Source: Alphaproteobacteria bacterium
Lineage (GTDB): Bacteria > Pseudomonadota > Alphaproteobacteria > Micavibrionales > Micavibrionaceae
Assembly (NCBI GenBank): GCA_020442505.1
Contig: JAGRJZ010000043.1
Location: forward strand, 1 to 5,565
Direction of reading: 5' to 3'
DNA: 5,565 bases
The notes below the pieces were generated by a model that was not told the origin of the DNA, did not search any database, and saw only the letters and a list, made by a program, of their open reading frames with translations. The translations under genes were made by a program, and so were the position numbers. Below are positions 1 to 5,565 of the stretch, piece after piece (position 1 is the stretch's first letter; each line of letters begins with the position of its first letter).

Positions 1-1745
1 TCGTGCTCGACCACGATCACGGTATTGCCCAGATCCCGGAGTCTTTGCAGCGTCTCCAGCAGGCGATTATTGTCCCGCTGGTGCAGGCCGATCGACGGTT
101 CGTCCAGAACGTACAGGACGCCCGTCAACCCGCTTCCGATCTGCGAGGCGAGACGGATGCGCTGGCTTTCCCCGCCCGAGAGCGTACCAGAGGCGCGGGA
201 AAGCGTCAGGTAGGACAGCCCCACATTCGTCAGGAACGTCAAACGCTCGTTGATTTCCTTCAGAATTTTTTCGGCGATGGCTTGTTGCTGAGAGGATAAC
301 GGATGCTCTTCCTCCCTCCGATTCTGTGCATCGGAGCTTGGACGACGCGGATCCGTGAGAGCCCCAAACCATTCTTTCGCGGCGCCGATGCTCATCTCAG
401 AAATTTCGATAATATCCTTGTCGGCGATTTTGACCGCTAGCGCCTGCTCGCTAAGCCGTTTGCCGCCGCATGTCTCGCACGGGGCGCTGGACTGGTATTG
501 CGCCAGTTTTTCCTGTTGGGAGGCGCTGTCGGTTTCCAACAGGCGGCGCTCCAAATTCGGAATGACGCCTTCGAACGGTTTATTGCTTTTCCAGGTACTT
601 TCGTTCTTGCTTTGATAAGTCGTCTTAATAACCGTATCCCCCGAGCCATAGAGGATGATGTCTTTATGCGCCGGATCCATATCCTCCCACGGCGTGTCGA
701 CGTCGAATCCGTAATGCGCGGCGACGGCCTCCATCGCCTGCAGGTAAAAGCCTTTGAAAGCGCCGTCCCAAACAATAATCGCGCCGCTTCGTATCGTTTT
801 TGAAATATCCGGTACAACCAGCGTCCGGTCCACATAAAGCCGGACGCCGAGTCCGTCGCAGCCGGGGCAAGCGCCATGGGGGTTGTTAAACGAAAAAAGC
901 CGGGGTTCTATTTCGGGAATGGTAAATCCCGAAACAGGACAGGCGAATTTTTCGCTGAACAGGGTTTGAGCGCCCGTATCCGCGTCTTCCGCAATGGCAA
1001 GGCCGTCGGCCAGCTTCAAAGCCGTTTCCAGGGAATCCGCAAGACGCGCGGGCAATGTCTCATCCCCCGGTCTGAGGACAAGGCGATCGACCACGACGGA
1101 AATGTCGTGTTTGACTTTTTTGTCCAGGCCCGGGGTTTCGTCGATGTTGTAAAGCGTTCCGTCGATCTTGACCCGCTGAAATCCCTGTTTTTGGAGATCG
1201 CCGAGTTCTTTCCGGTATTCGCCTTTTCGCCCCCGGACGATAGGGGCGAGGATGTAAAGGCGGGCCCCGGGTTTCGGTTCCCAGCCCCCGGTTTCGTGAC
1301 CGTTGGCCGATAGCCGGTTGCCGATCACTTTATCCACCATCTGGCTAACCGTCTGGCTTTCGATCGGCTTGCCCGTGGCGGGGGAGTAGGGCGTGCCCAC
1401 CCGCGCCCATAAAAGACGCATGTAGTCGTATATCTCCGTCACCGTTCCGACGGTGGAGCGCGGATTTTTGCTGGTGGTTTTCTGTTCGATGGAAATGGCG
1501 GGAGAGAGACCCTCGATGCTGTCCACGTCCGGCTTGGCCATCAATTCCAGAAATTGCCGCGCATAGGCCGACAGGCTTTCCACGTAGCGCCGCTGGCCTT
1601 CGGCGTAGATCGTGTCGAACGCCAGAGATGATTTCCCACTGCCCGACAGGCCCGTAATCACTATGAGCTTGTCGCGCGGAATATCCACGTCGATGTCCTT
1701 CAGATTATGTTCCCGCGCGCCGCGGATCGCGATTTCCGTCAACAT
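1..1745 (-). CDS. uvrA: UvrA, excinuclease ABC subunit A (N-terminal 581 codons, cut by window edge)
   Basis: UvrA is the cytoplasmic damage-recognition ATPase of UvrABC nucleotide excision repair; as a dimer it loads UvrB onto lesions. I translated the minus strand codon by codon from ATG at 1745-1743 and found it open to the window edge. Visible parts: MLTEIAIRGAREHNLKDIDV start; Walker A GLSGSGKSS (about 32-40); the UvrB-binding/insertion region after it; first zinc module with C269, C293 and C296; ABC signature LSGGESQRIRLASQIG (522-537); Walker B VLYVLDEP (543-550) followed by SIGLHQRDN; and the switch histidine in VIVVEH at the very edge. Family members are about 940-1000 aa, so roughly 40% (the second ABC module and second zinc finger) is outside. 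Two oddities: Ser272 replaces the second Cys of the first zinc site, and a charged, low-complexity stretch (about 465-488) makes the distance to the signature some 30 residues longer than I recall for E. coli. No in-frame ATG lies just upstream, so this start is preferred. The family call is near certain. Confidence 0.97.
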   Translation of the reverse strand, partial: MLTEIAIRGAREHNLKDIDVDIPRDKLIVITGLSGSGKSSLAFDTIYAEGQRRYVESLSAYARQFLELMAKPDVDSIEGLSPAISIEQKTTSKNPRSTVGTVTEIYDYMRLLWARVGTPYSPATGKPIESQTVSQMVDKVIGNRLSANGHETGGWEPKPGARLYILAPIVRGRKGEYRKELGDLQKQGFQRVKIDGTLYNIDETPGLDKKVKHDISVVVDRLVLRPGDETLPARLADSLETALKLADGLAIAEDADTGAQTLFSEKFACPVSGFTIPEIEPRLFSFNNPHGACPGCDGLGVRLYVDRTLVVPDISKTIRSGAIIVWDGAFKGFYLQAMEAVAAHYGFDVDTPWEDMDPAHKDIILYGSGDTVIKTTYQSKNESTWKSNKPFEGVIPNLERRLLETDSASQQEKLAQYQSSAPCETCGGKRLSEQALAVKIADKDIIEISEMSIGAAKEWFGALTDPRRPSSDAQNRREEEHPLSSQQQAIAEKILKEINERLTFLTNVGLSYLTLSRASGTLSGGESQRIRLASQIGSGLTGVLYVLDEPSIGLHQRDNNRLLETLQRLRDLGNTVIVVEH

Positions 1746-1771
1746 GGCCAGAGATATAGAATCCTCGCCAT
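1739..1771 (-). other. Possible short upstream ORF overlapping the uvrA start
   Basis: On the minus strand an ATG at 1771-1769 opens a 10-codon frame, MARILYLWPC, whose TGA stop (1741-1739) overlaps the first codons of uvrA in another frame. The only purine-rich stretch before it (AGGAC) is about 12 nt away, so initiation would be weak. It could act by coupling or by chance; a frame this short often arises randomly. If uvrA is transcribed from the -10-like element at 1753-1758, this ATG would not be in the mRNA. Listed as a possibility only. Confidence 0.15.
1753..1758 (-). promoter_or_regulatory. Possible -10 element for uvrA (leaderless transcript?)
   Basis: Read on the minus strand, 1758-1753 is TATATC, a fair match to the sigma-70 -10 consensus, ending 7 nt before the A of the uvrA ATG. 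If used, transcription would begin at or one base before the start codon, giving a leaderless mRNA. This would fit the lack of a well-placed Shine-Dalgarno: the nearest GAGGA is about 16 nt upstream of the ATG. No good -35 hexamer is visible at 16-18 bp spacing (best TGGTCT), which keeps confidence low. Confidence 0.3.
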
Positions 1772-1823
1772 GAAAAGACCAGTCCTAAAACGTGAAGAGC
1801 GAGTCCGGGAGATGAATTGTCCG

Positions 1824-1852
1824 TTGAAACGTCAGCCGTTTCCGGGTATGAG
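1824..1852 (+). promoter_or_regulatory. Predicted sigma-70 promoter for valS and downstream genes
   Basis: TTGAAA at 1824-1829 matches the -35 consensus TTGACA at five of six positions. It is followed after exactly 17 bp by TATGAG at 1847-1852, which matches TATAAT at four of six. A start of transcription near 1859 would leave a valS leader of about 30 nt, too short for an attenuator or riboswitch. It lies in the 145-bp gap between divergent uvrA and valS and is the best promoter-like pair there on the plus strand. Confidence 0.55.
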
Positions 1853-1890
1853 GTAGGGCTTGTCACATAACCAGGCGGTACGAGGAAACC

Positions 1891-4392
1891 ATGTTCCCCG
1901 AACTTGATAAAAATTTCGACACGACGGCGGTCGAGGAAAAATGCAAAACTTTGTGGGACGAGACACGGATCCATGATTATGACCCGGATTCCGATAAAGC
2001 TCTGTTTTCCGTGGACACACCGCCGCCTTATGTTTCCGCCGCGCATTTGCACGCGGGGCACGCGGCGTCCTATACCCAAGCCGAGATCGTCATTCGCTAT
2101 AAACGCATGACCGGGCATAATATCTATTACCCGATGGGATTCGACGATAACGGCTTGCCGACCGAGCGTTATGTCGAGCAAACCCATAAGGTCAACAAAA
2201 AGAAAATCTCGCGCAGCGATTTTCGCAAGCTCTGCATCGAAGAGACGCAAAAGGGCGCGAAATCCTATGAGAAATTGTGGCGGGCGCTGGGGCTGTCGGT
2301 GGATTGGTCGACGCGCTATTCGACGATCGACGATCTGTCTCGCCACACGGCGCAGAAATCTTTTCTTGATCTGTATAAAAAGGGACTGGTCTATCGTGCG
2401 AACGAGCCGGTTTTATGGGATACGCATTTCGAAACCGCGCTGGCGCAGGCGGATCTGGAGACGATCGATCGCAAGGGAAAGATGTACGACATCGCCTTTA
2501 CGAGCGCGGAGACCTCTGAAAATCTGGTTATTTCGACCACACGGCCGGAATTTATCTCCGCCTGCGTGGCCATGTATTTCCACCCAGAGGATACGCGCTA
2601 TCAACATCTGGCCGGAACGAACGCGGTCGTGCCCTTGTCCGGCGGACGAACCGTTCCGATTAAAACCTCCGAAGAGGTCGATAAGGATTTCGGCACGGGG
2701 CTGATGCAGGTCTGTACCTTCGGGGACGGCGAAGACGTCAAGAAGTGGAAGGCCGACAAGCTCGACACCCGGATCATCCTGGGCGCGGACGGGAAGATGA
2801 CCGCTTTGGCCGGAAAGTATGAGGGGTTGGACGTTCCAACCGCCCGTAAACGGATCGTCGAAGATTTAAAAGAATCCGGCCTGGTCGTCGCGGAAAAAGT
2901 CGTGGATCAGAGCGTTTCGGTCGGTGAACGCTCCGAGATACCGGTCGAATTTATCATGACTCCGCAATGGTTTATCGATGTGTTGGGCCATAAAGAGCGG
3001 TTTAAGACGCGCGCGGCGGAGCTGAAATGGTTCCCGGACTGGATGAAGGTGCGGCTGGACCACTGGATCGACGGGCTAAAATACGACTGGAATATCTCGC
3101 GCCAGCGCTTTTACGGCGTGCCGTTCCCGGTCTGGTTCGTGCAAGAAACCGGAGAGGTTATCGTCGCGGACGAGGATATGTTGCCGGTTGATCCGCTGGA
3201 AAGCGACCCGCCGCAATGGGCGCAAGAGAAATATAAAGGCATGACCATCGTGCCGGACGCGGATGTCATGGATACGTGGATGACCTCTTCCCTGACGCCG
3301 CTGATTAATGCGAACTGGGCCGAATGCCCGGGGCGCAAGGGCTCTATGAAGCTTTATCCGATGGATTTGCGGGTGCAGGCGTTCGAGATCATCCGTACGT
3401 GGCTCTTCTACACGCTTATCAAATCCGATTATCACACGGACTCCCTGCCGTGGAAAAACGTCATGATTTCGGGATGGGGCCTCAACGAGCAAGGCAAGAA
3501 AATATCCAAACGTGATTTGGAAAAATTCACCGACGCGAACGGATTTAACCGCTACGACCCCTACTCTCTCATCACCAAATACGGGGCCGATGCCATCCGC
3601 TGGTGGGCGGCGAGCGCGCAGCTCGGGAAGGATCTACGCTTCCACGAGCGGGAAGTCAAAGACGGCCGGAAGATCGTCGTGAAGCTCTGGAACGTCGCGC
3701 GGCTGGCCTTTTTATACATGAACGACTTCGACCCGACGCAGGAACGGATCCCGTACGCCGAACGGCCGCTGGAGGACCGCTGGATCTTGTCGGAGCTGAA
3801 CGCGCTGGTCGCGCGCATGACGGATTGTTTCGAGCGTTATGATTATGCGACCGCGCGCGAGGCTTTGCATAAATTTTTCTGGATGACCTATTGCGACACT
3901 TATTTGGAGCTGGTCAAGGCCCGTTTTTGGGAAAATACGGAGGCAAGCTCCCGGGATCAACAAGCCGGGCAGGCAACGCTGTTCGAAAGCCTGCATGTTC
4001 TGACCAAGCTGTTGGCACCGTATCTGCCCTATATCACCGAGGAGATTTATCAGCAGGCAAGCCGGTTTGGCGAGGACGCGATCTCCCTGCATGTTAGCGC
4101 CTGGCCAGAGCGCAATGCCGCGATGGCTTTTGACGGGGCGGCGGAGATGGCCATCGTGCTGGATATTCTTGCAAAGGTCCGAAAATTACGCTCCGAACGG
4201 CAGATCGGGGCCGGTGCGCCGCTGGAGACCCTGATTTTGGACGCCGGCCGGGAAAACGATTTGAAACCGCTGGAGGGGGCTTTGTTGAACGCGGCCCGGG
4301 CGGCGCAGATCGTTTATCGTCCTTTGACGGTGGACGAGGGCGTCGGCGTTGATATTACGGCCTCGGCGGAACGCAGAACGGGCACGGAGTAA
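1891..4392 (+). CDS. valS: Valyl-tRNA synthetase, archaeal/rickettsial type (type 2)
   Basis: Valine-tRNA ligase, a cytoplasmic class Ia synthetase that activates valine with ATP, charges tRNA(Val) and hydrolyses mischarged Thr-tRNA(Val). In 833 residues I see: the N-terminal VDTPPPYVSAAHLHAGH block with HIGH motif HAGH (54-57); GFDDNGLPTER (83-93); the CP1 editing insertion with STTRPE (215-220); NISRQRFYGVPFPVW (401-415); the ValRS-style DVMDTWMTSSLTPL (458-471); a KMSKS-equivalent KISKR (537-541); YGADAIRWW (564-572); and the anticodon-binding domain with FFWMTYCDTYLELVK (662-676) and LLAPYLPYITEEIYQ (707-721). The FFW..YCD.YLELVK block separates it from IleRS and LeuRS. There is no C-terminal coiled-coil arm as in E. 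coli ValRS (951 aa). The GFDDNGLPTER wording and length fit the archaeal-like form known from Rickettsia, which suggests ancient transfer. ATG at 1891 follows GAGGA (1882-1886) at a short 4-nt spacing. Likely first gene of a three-gene unit. Confidence 0.95.
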   Translation: MFPELDKNFDTTAVEEKCKTLWDETRIHDYDPDSDKALFSVDTPPPYVSAAHLHAGHAASYTQAEIVIRYKRMTGHNIYYPMGFDDNGLPTERYVEQTHKVNKKKISRSDFRKLCIEETQKGAKSYEKLWRALGLSVDWSTRYSTIDDLSRHTAQKSFLDLYKKGLVYRANEPVLWDTHFETALAQADLETIDRKGKMYDIAFTSAETSENLVISTTRPEFISACVAMYFHPEDTRYQHLAGTNAVVPLSGGRTVPIKTSEEVDKDFGTGLMQVCTFGDGEDVKKWKADKLDTRIILGADGKMTALAGKYEGLDVPTARKRIVEDLKESGLVVAEKVVDQSVSVGERSEIPVEFIMTPQWFIDVLGHKERFKTRAAELKWFPDWMKVRLDHWIDGLKYDWNISRQRFYGVPFPVWFVQETGEVIVADEDMLPVDPLESDPPQWAQEKYKGMTIVPDADVMDTWMTSSLTPLINANWAECPGRKGSMKLYPMDLRVQAFEIIRTWLFYTLIKSDYHTDSLPWKNVMISGWGLNEQGKKISKRDLEKFTDANGFNRYDPYSLITKYGADAIRWWAASAQLGKDLRFHEREVKDGRKIVVKLWNVARLAFLYMNDFDPTQERIPYAERPLEDRWILSELNALVARMTDCFERYDYATAREALHKFFWMTYCDTYLELVKARFWENTEASSRDQQAGQATLFESLHVLTKLLAPYLPYITEEIYQQASRFGEDAISLHVSAWPERNAAMAFDGAAEMAIVLDILAKVRKLRSERQIGAGAPLETLILDAGRENDLKPLEGALLNAARAAQIVYRPLTVDEGVGVDITASAERRTGTE

Positions 4393-4394
4393 AA

Positions 4395-4465
4395 AAGGAC
4401 GTTTTTACGCCGTTCCTGCCGCTTGTTGCAAGGAACACAAACTCATGTCCCAAAAAGACGTCCTT
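4395..4465 (+). promoter_or_regulatory. Nested inverted repeats around the cyclo-ligase RBS: possible RNA switch or translational hairpin
   Basis: Two complementary pairs are visible. Outer: AAGGACGT (4395-4402) is the perfect reverse complement of ACGTCCTT (4458-4465), and TTTT (4403-4406) can continue the stem with A residues at 4453-4456 past a bulged G. Inner: GTTCCT (4412-4417) pairs perfectly with AGGAAC (4431-4436), extendable by GC/GC with a bulged A. The inner 3' arm contains most of the Shine-Dalgarno AAGGA (4430-4434), and the outer stem encloses the ATG at 4445. If formed in mRNA, this would hide the ribosome binding site. No U-run follows, so it is not an intrinsic terminator. 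The pairing is seen directly; the function is inferred. Confidence 0.35.
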
Positions 4466-5017
4466 CGTGCAGAAGCCGTCCGTAACCGGGAGCGGATCGA
4501 CCCCGCTTCCGAGGATCCGGACGCGATCGTGGATCTGTTCCTGACCCATGTCAAACCGGCCCACGATCAAATTATCGCGCTTTACTGGCCCAAGGGGCGA
4601 GAGTTCGATCCCTACGCCTTGTTGGAACGCTTGTTGAGGGACGGATTTGTCTGTTCCTTGCCGGTTGTAAAAAAAGAAACCAGGGTTTTGTCCTTTGCAC
4701 GCTGGGACGAGACGATTCCGCTGGCGGAAGGCCCCTTCGGGGTGATGCAACCCGCGGCGGAGGAGCCGGATTCATTAGTGGAGCCGGATATTCTGTGCGT
4801 GCCGTTTCTGGCCTTCGACCGGCGGGGGCAGCGTCTCGGCTATGGCGGGGGGTATTACGACGCGACCATCCGCGCTCTGAGAGACAAAAAAGAGCTTGTC
4901 GCGGTCGGGCTGGGTTACGCGCAGCAGGCCGTTTTATTTAATTTGCCTCGGGAGGATCACGATGAGATGCTGGATTGGGTCGTCACACCGCAAGGGGTTC
5001 ATCGTTTTGCGCCGTAG
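4445..5017 (+). CDS. 5-formyltetrahydrofolate cyclo-ligase (5,10-methenyl-THF synthetase)
   Basis: This cytoplasmic enzyme uses ATP to turn 5-formyl-THF into 5,10-methenyl-THF, returning the stored folate to one-carbon metabolism (family of E. coli YgfA/Fau and human MTHFS). The 190-residue product has the family's normal length. Motifs in order: the basic N-terminal helix KDVLRAEAVRNRERI (4-18), whose lysine and arginines contact nucleotide in the family; YWPKGREFDPYALL (47-60) with the substrate-side E53 and D55; SLPVV (71-75); GPFGVMQP (96-103); PDILCVPFLAFD (114-125); and the hallmark RRGQRLGYGGGYYD (126-139), the ATP/phosphate-binding loop. ATG at 4445 is chosen because it starts at the conserved N-terminus and has AAGGA at 4430-4434, 10 nt upstream. 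A longer frame exists upstream but overlaps valS and encodes nothing family-like. It begins 52 bp after valS and its end overlaps the next gene, so co-transcription is likely. Confidence 0.93.
   Translation: MSQKDVLRAEAVRNRERIDPASEDPDAIVDLFLTHVKPAHDQIIALYWPKGREFDPYALLERLLRDGFVCSLPVVKKETRVLSFARWDETIPLAEGPFGVMQPAAEEPDSLVEPDILCVPFLAFDRRGQRLGYGGGYYDATIRALRDKKELVAVGLGYAQQAVLFNLPREDHDEMLDWVVTPQGVHRFAP
4951..4964 (+). promoter_or_regulatory. Shine-Dalgarno GGAGG and ATG for the DUF192 gene, inside the cyclo-ligase gene
   Basis: GGAGG at 4951-4955 lies 6 nt before an ATG at 4962 in the frame of the DUF192 protein. This is the strongest ribosome-binding signal in the window and decides the start used here. 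A competing start is TTG at 5007 with AAGGGG at 4992-4997 (9-nt spacing). The latter gives a more compact signal peptide, so the choice is not settled. Confidence 0.5.
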
Positions 5018-5504
5018 TCTTTTTGTCTTTTTTGTCGTTCTGTTTTGCGTGGAGCCGGCGCAGGCCGGAACCTTTCATCCGCCAAGGCCCGCCGAGGTCC
5101 AGCCGGTTTTGGCGATGGAACCCGTCCTCGTCGAGACCAAAGACGGCCGGCGCTATGTTTTTATGGCCGAAATGGCCGTGACGCCGGCGCAGTGGCAGGC
5201 GGGGTTGATGTTTCGGGATTCCCTGTCCGACGATCAGGCGATGCTGTTCGTCTTCCGGGGGGAGAAAGAACGCGGGTTCTGGATGAAAAATACCCTGATT
5301 CCTCTGGACATGCTGTTTATTCGCGCGGACGGGACGATCCATCACATTCACGAAAACGCGATCCCGCACGACGAGACGACGGTTCGCTCGAACGGTCCCG
5401 CTCTGGCGGTGCTGGAGATCAAAGGAGGCCTGTCTGAGAGGCTCGGCCTGCGGACCGGGGACGTTATTCATCATGGCGCATTTGGCAATAAACTTGTCGA
5501 ATGA
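4962..5504 (+). CDS. Exported DUF192-family protein
   Basis: DUF192 is a small beta-rich domain of unknown biochemical role, common in alphaproteobacteria and often exported. From ATG 4962 the product is 180 aa. A signal peptide is evident: basic VLRR, the hydrophobic run SLFVFFVVLFCV (19-30), then EPAQA with a type I signal peptidase site after Ala35, so the mature protein (about 145 aa) should be periplasmic. DUF192 hallmarks follow: QWQAGLMFRDSL (78-89), AMLFVF (93-98), GFWMKNTLIPLDMLFI (105-120), DGTIHHIHENAIP (123-135), and ALAVLEIKGG (147-156) leading into GLRTGDVI. The gene overlaps the cyclo-ligase end by 56 nt in another frame, suggesting translational coupling. Starting instead at TTG 5007 would give 165 aa with a near-ideal 20-residue signal peptide (MRRSLF to PAQA) and an 11-nt overlap. 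Family assignment is firm, the start is uncertain, and no function can be given. Confidence 0.9.
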   Translation: MRCWIGSSHRKGFIVLRRSLFVFFVVLFCVEPAQAGTFHPPRPAEVQPVLAMEPVLVETKDGRRYVFMAEMAVTPAQWQAGLMFRDSLSDDQAMLFVFRGEKERGFWMKNTLIPLDMLFIRADGTIHHIHENAIPHDETTVRSNGPALAVLEIKGGLSERLGLRTGDVIHHGAFGNKLVE

Positions 5505-5522
5505 ATAAAAATCGGTTATGGT
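5494..5522 (+). promoter_or_regulatory. Probable promoter of the tRNA-Pro gene
   Basis: TTGTCG at 5494-5499 (overlapping the end of the DUF192 gene), a 17-bp spacer, and TATGGT at 5517-5522 form a plausible sigma-70 promoter. Its start would fall near 5529, about 13 nt before the tRNA. The arrangement resembles the predicted valS promoter (TTGAAA, 17 bp, TATGAG). No intrinsic terminator is seen between the DUF192 stop at 5504 and the tRNA, so read-through from upstream is also possible. Confidence 0.4.
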
Positions 5523-5541
5523 CCGTGGTCTCTGATAGGAA

Positions 5542-5565
5542 CGGGGTGTAGCGCAGTCTGGTAGC
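5542..5565 (+). tRNA. tRNA-Pro, 5' part only (cut by window edge)
   Basis: The last 24 bases fit the 5' end of a tRNA: acceptor strand CGGGGTG (5542-5548), T8 A9, D-stem strand GCGC (5551-5554), D-loop AGTCTGGTA with the invariant GG (5560-5561), and the first two bases of the returning D-stem. A tRNA starting with C and reading CGGGGTGTAGCGCAG is characteristic of bacterial tRNA-Pro. The anticodon lies outside, so the isoacceptor cannot be given. Confidence 0.82.

Noticed and set aside
3..877. Several overlapping open frames on both strands (for example plus 3-299, plus 498-803, minus 437-877)
   Set aside because: They are other-frame shadows of uvrA, whose own minus-strand frame is uninterrupted and carries all the family motifs.
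1746..1890. T-box or other tRNA-sensing leader before valS
   Set aside because: The predicted leader is about 30 nt and contains no T-box sequence or long structured region.
1705..2346. A 213-codon minus-strand frame across the uvrA/valS gap and the valS N-terminus
   Set aside because: It lies opposite conserved ValRS motifs, matches no family I recognise, and overlaps uvrA in another frame.
3076..3492. A 138-codon minus-strand frame inside valS
   Set aside because: Antisense to the ValRS catalytic core, with no recognisable domain; it follows from GC-rich codon use.
4393..4444. An intrinsic terminator after valS
   Set aside because: The inverted repeats there have no trailing U-run, and the next gene follows at once in the same direction.
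4393..4444. 6S RNA upstream of the cyclo-ligase gene, as in E. coli ssrS-ygfA
   Set aside because: The gap is only 52 bp, far too short for 6S RNA of about 180 nt.
1..5565. A defence island, mobile element or CRISPR array
   Set aside because: All coding space is taken by known housekeeping families; no transposase, integrase, direct-repeat array or terminal inverted repeats were seen.

Overview
The window reads as a housekeeping stretch of an alphaproteobacterial chromosome. Three things point that way. The UvrA text matches the alphaproteobacterial style, for example CPVSGFTIPEIEPR and a Ser in the first zinc module. The valyl-tRNA synthetase is of the archaeal/rickettsial (type 2) kind rather than the long E. 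coli kind. The tRNA at the right edge begins with C and looks like an alphaproteobacterial tRNA-Pro. Base composition is moderately GC-rich and even throughout. I see no insertion sequence, CRISPR array, prophage gene or compositional island. I cannot name the genus.

Layout, left to right. Positions 1-1745, minus strand: the N-terminal 581 codons of uvrA, open without interruption and cut by the left edge, so the C-terminal ABC module lies outside. Positions 1746-1890: a 145-bp divergent intergenic region with a convincing promoter for the rightward genes, and on the other strand a -10-like element almost abutting the uvrA start. Positions 1891-5504, plus strand: three genes, probably one transcription unit. 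These are valS (833 aa), a 5-formyltetrahydrofolate cyclo-ligase (190 aa) after a 52-bp gap, and a secreted DUF192-family protein whose start lies inside the cyclo-ligase gene. From about 5494 there is a probable promoter, followed by the first 24 nt of tRNA-Pro, cut by the right edge.

The genes serve separate housekeeping jobs: nucleotide excision repair, tRNA(Val) charging, folate one-carbon salvage, and an exported protein of unknown role. The overlap of the last two genes suggests translational coupling. The 52-bp valS/cyclo-ligase gap holds two nested inverted repeats that could hide the cyclo-ligase ribosome binding site.

I found no novel multi-gene system. The points worth a second look are the possible RBS-masking RNA structure, the divergent KMSKS region of ValRS, the degenerate UvrA zinc site, the uvrA start context without a recognisable LexA box or close Shine-Dalgarno, and the double start option of the DUF192 gene.
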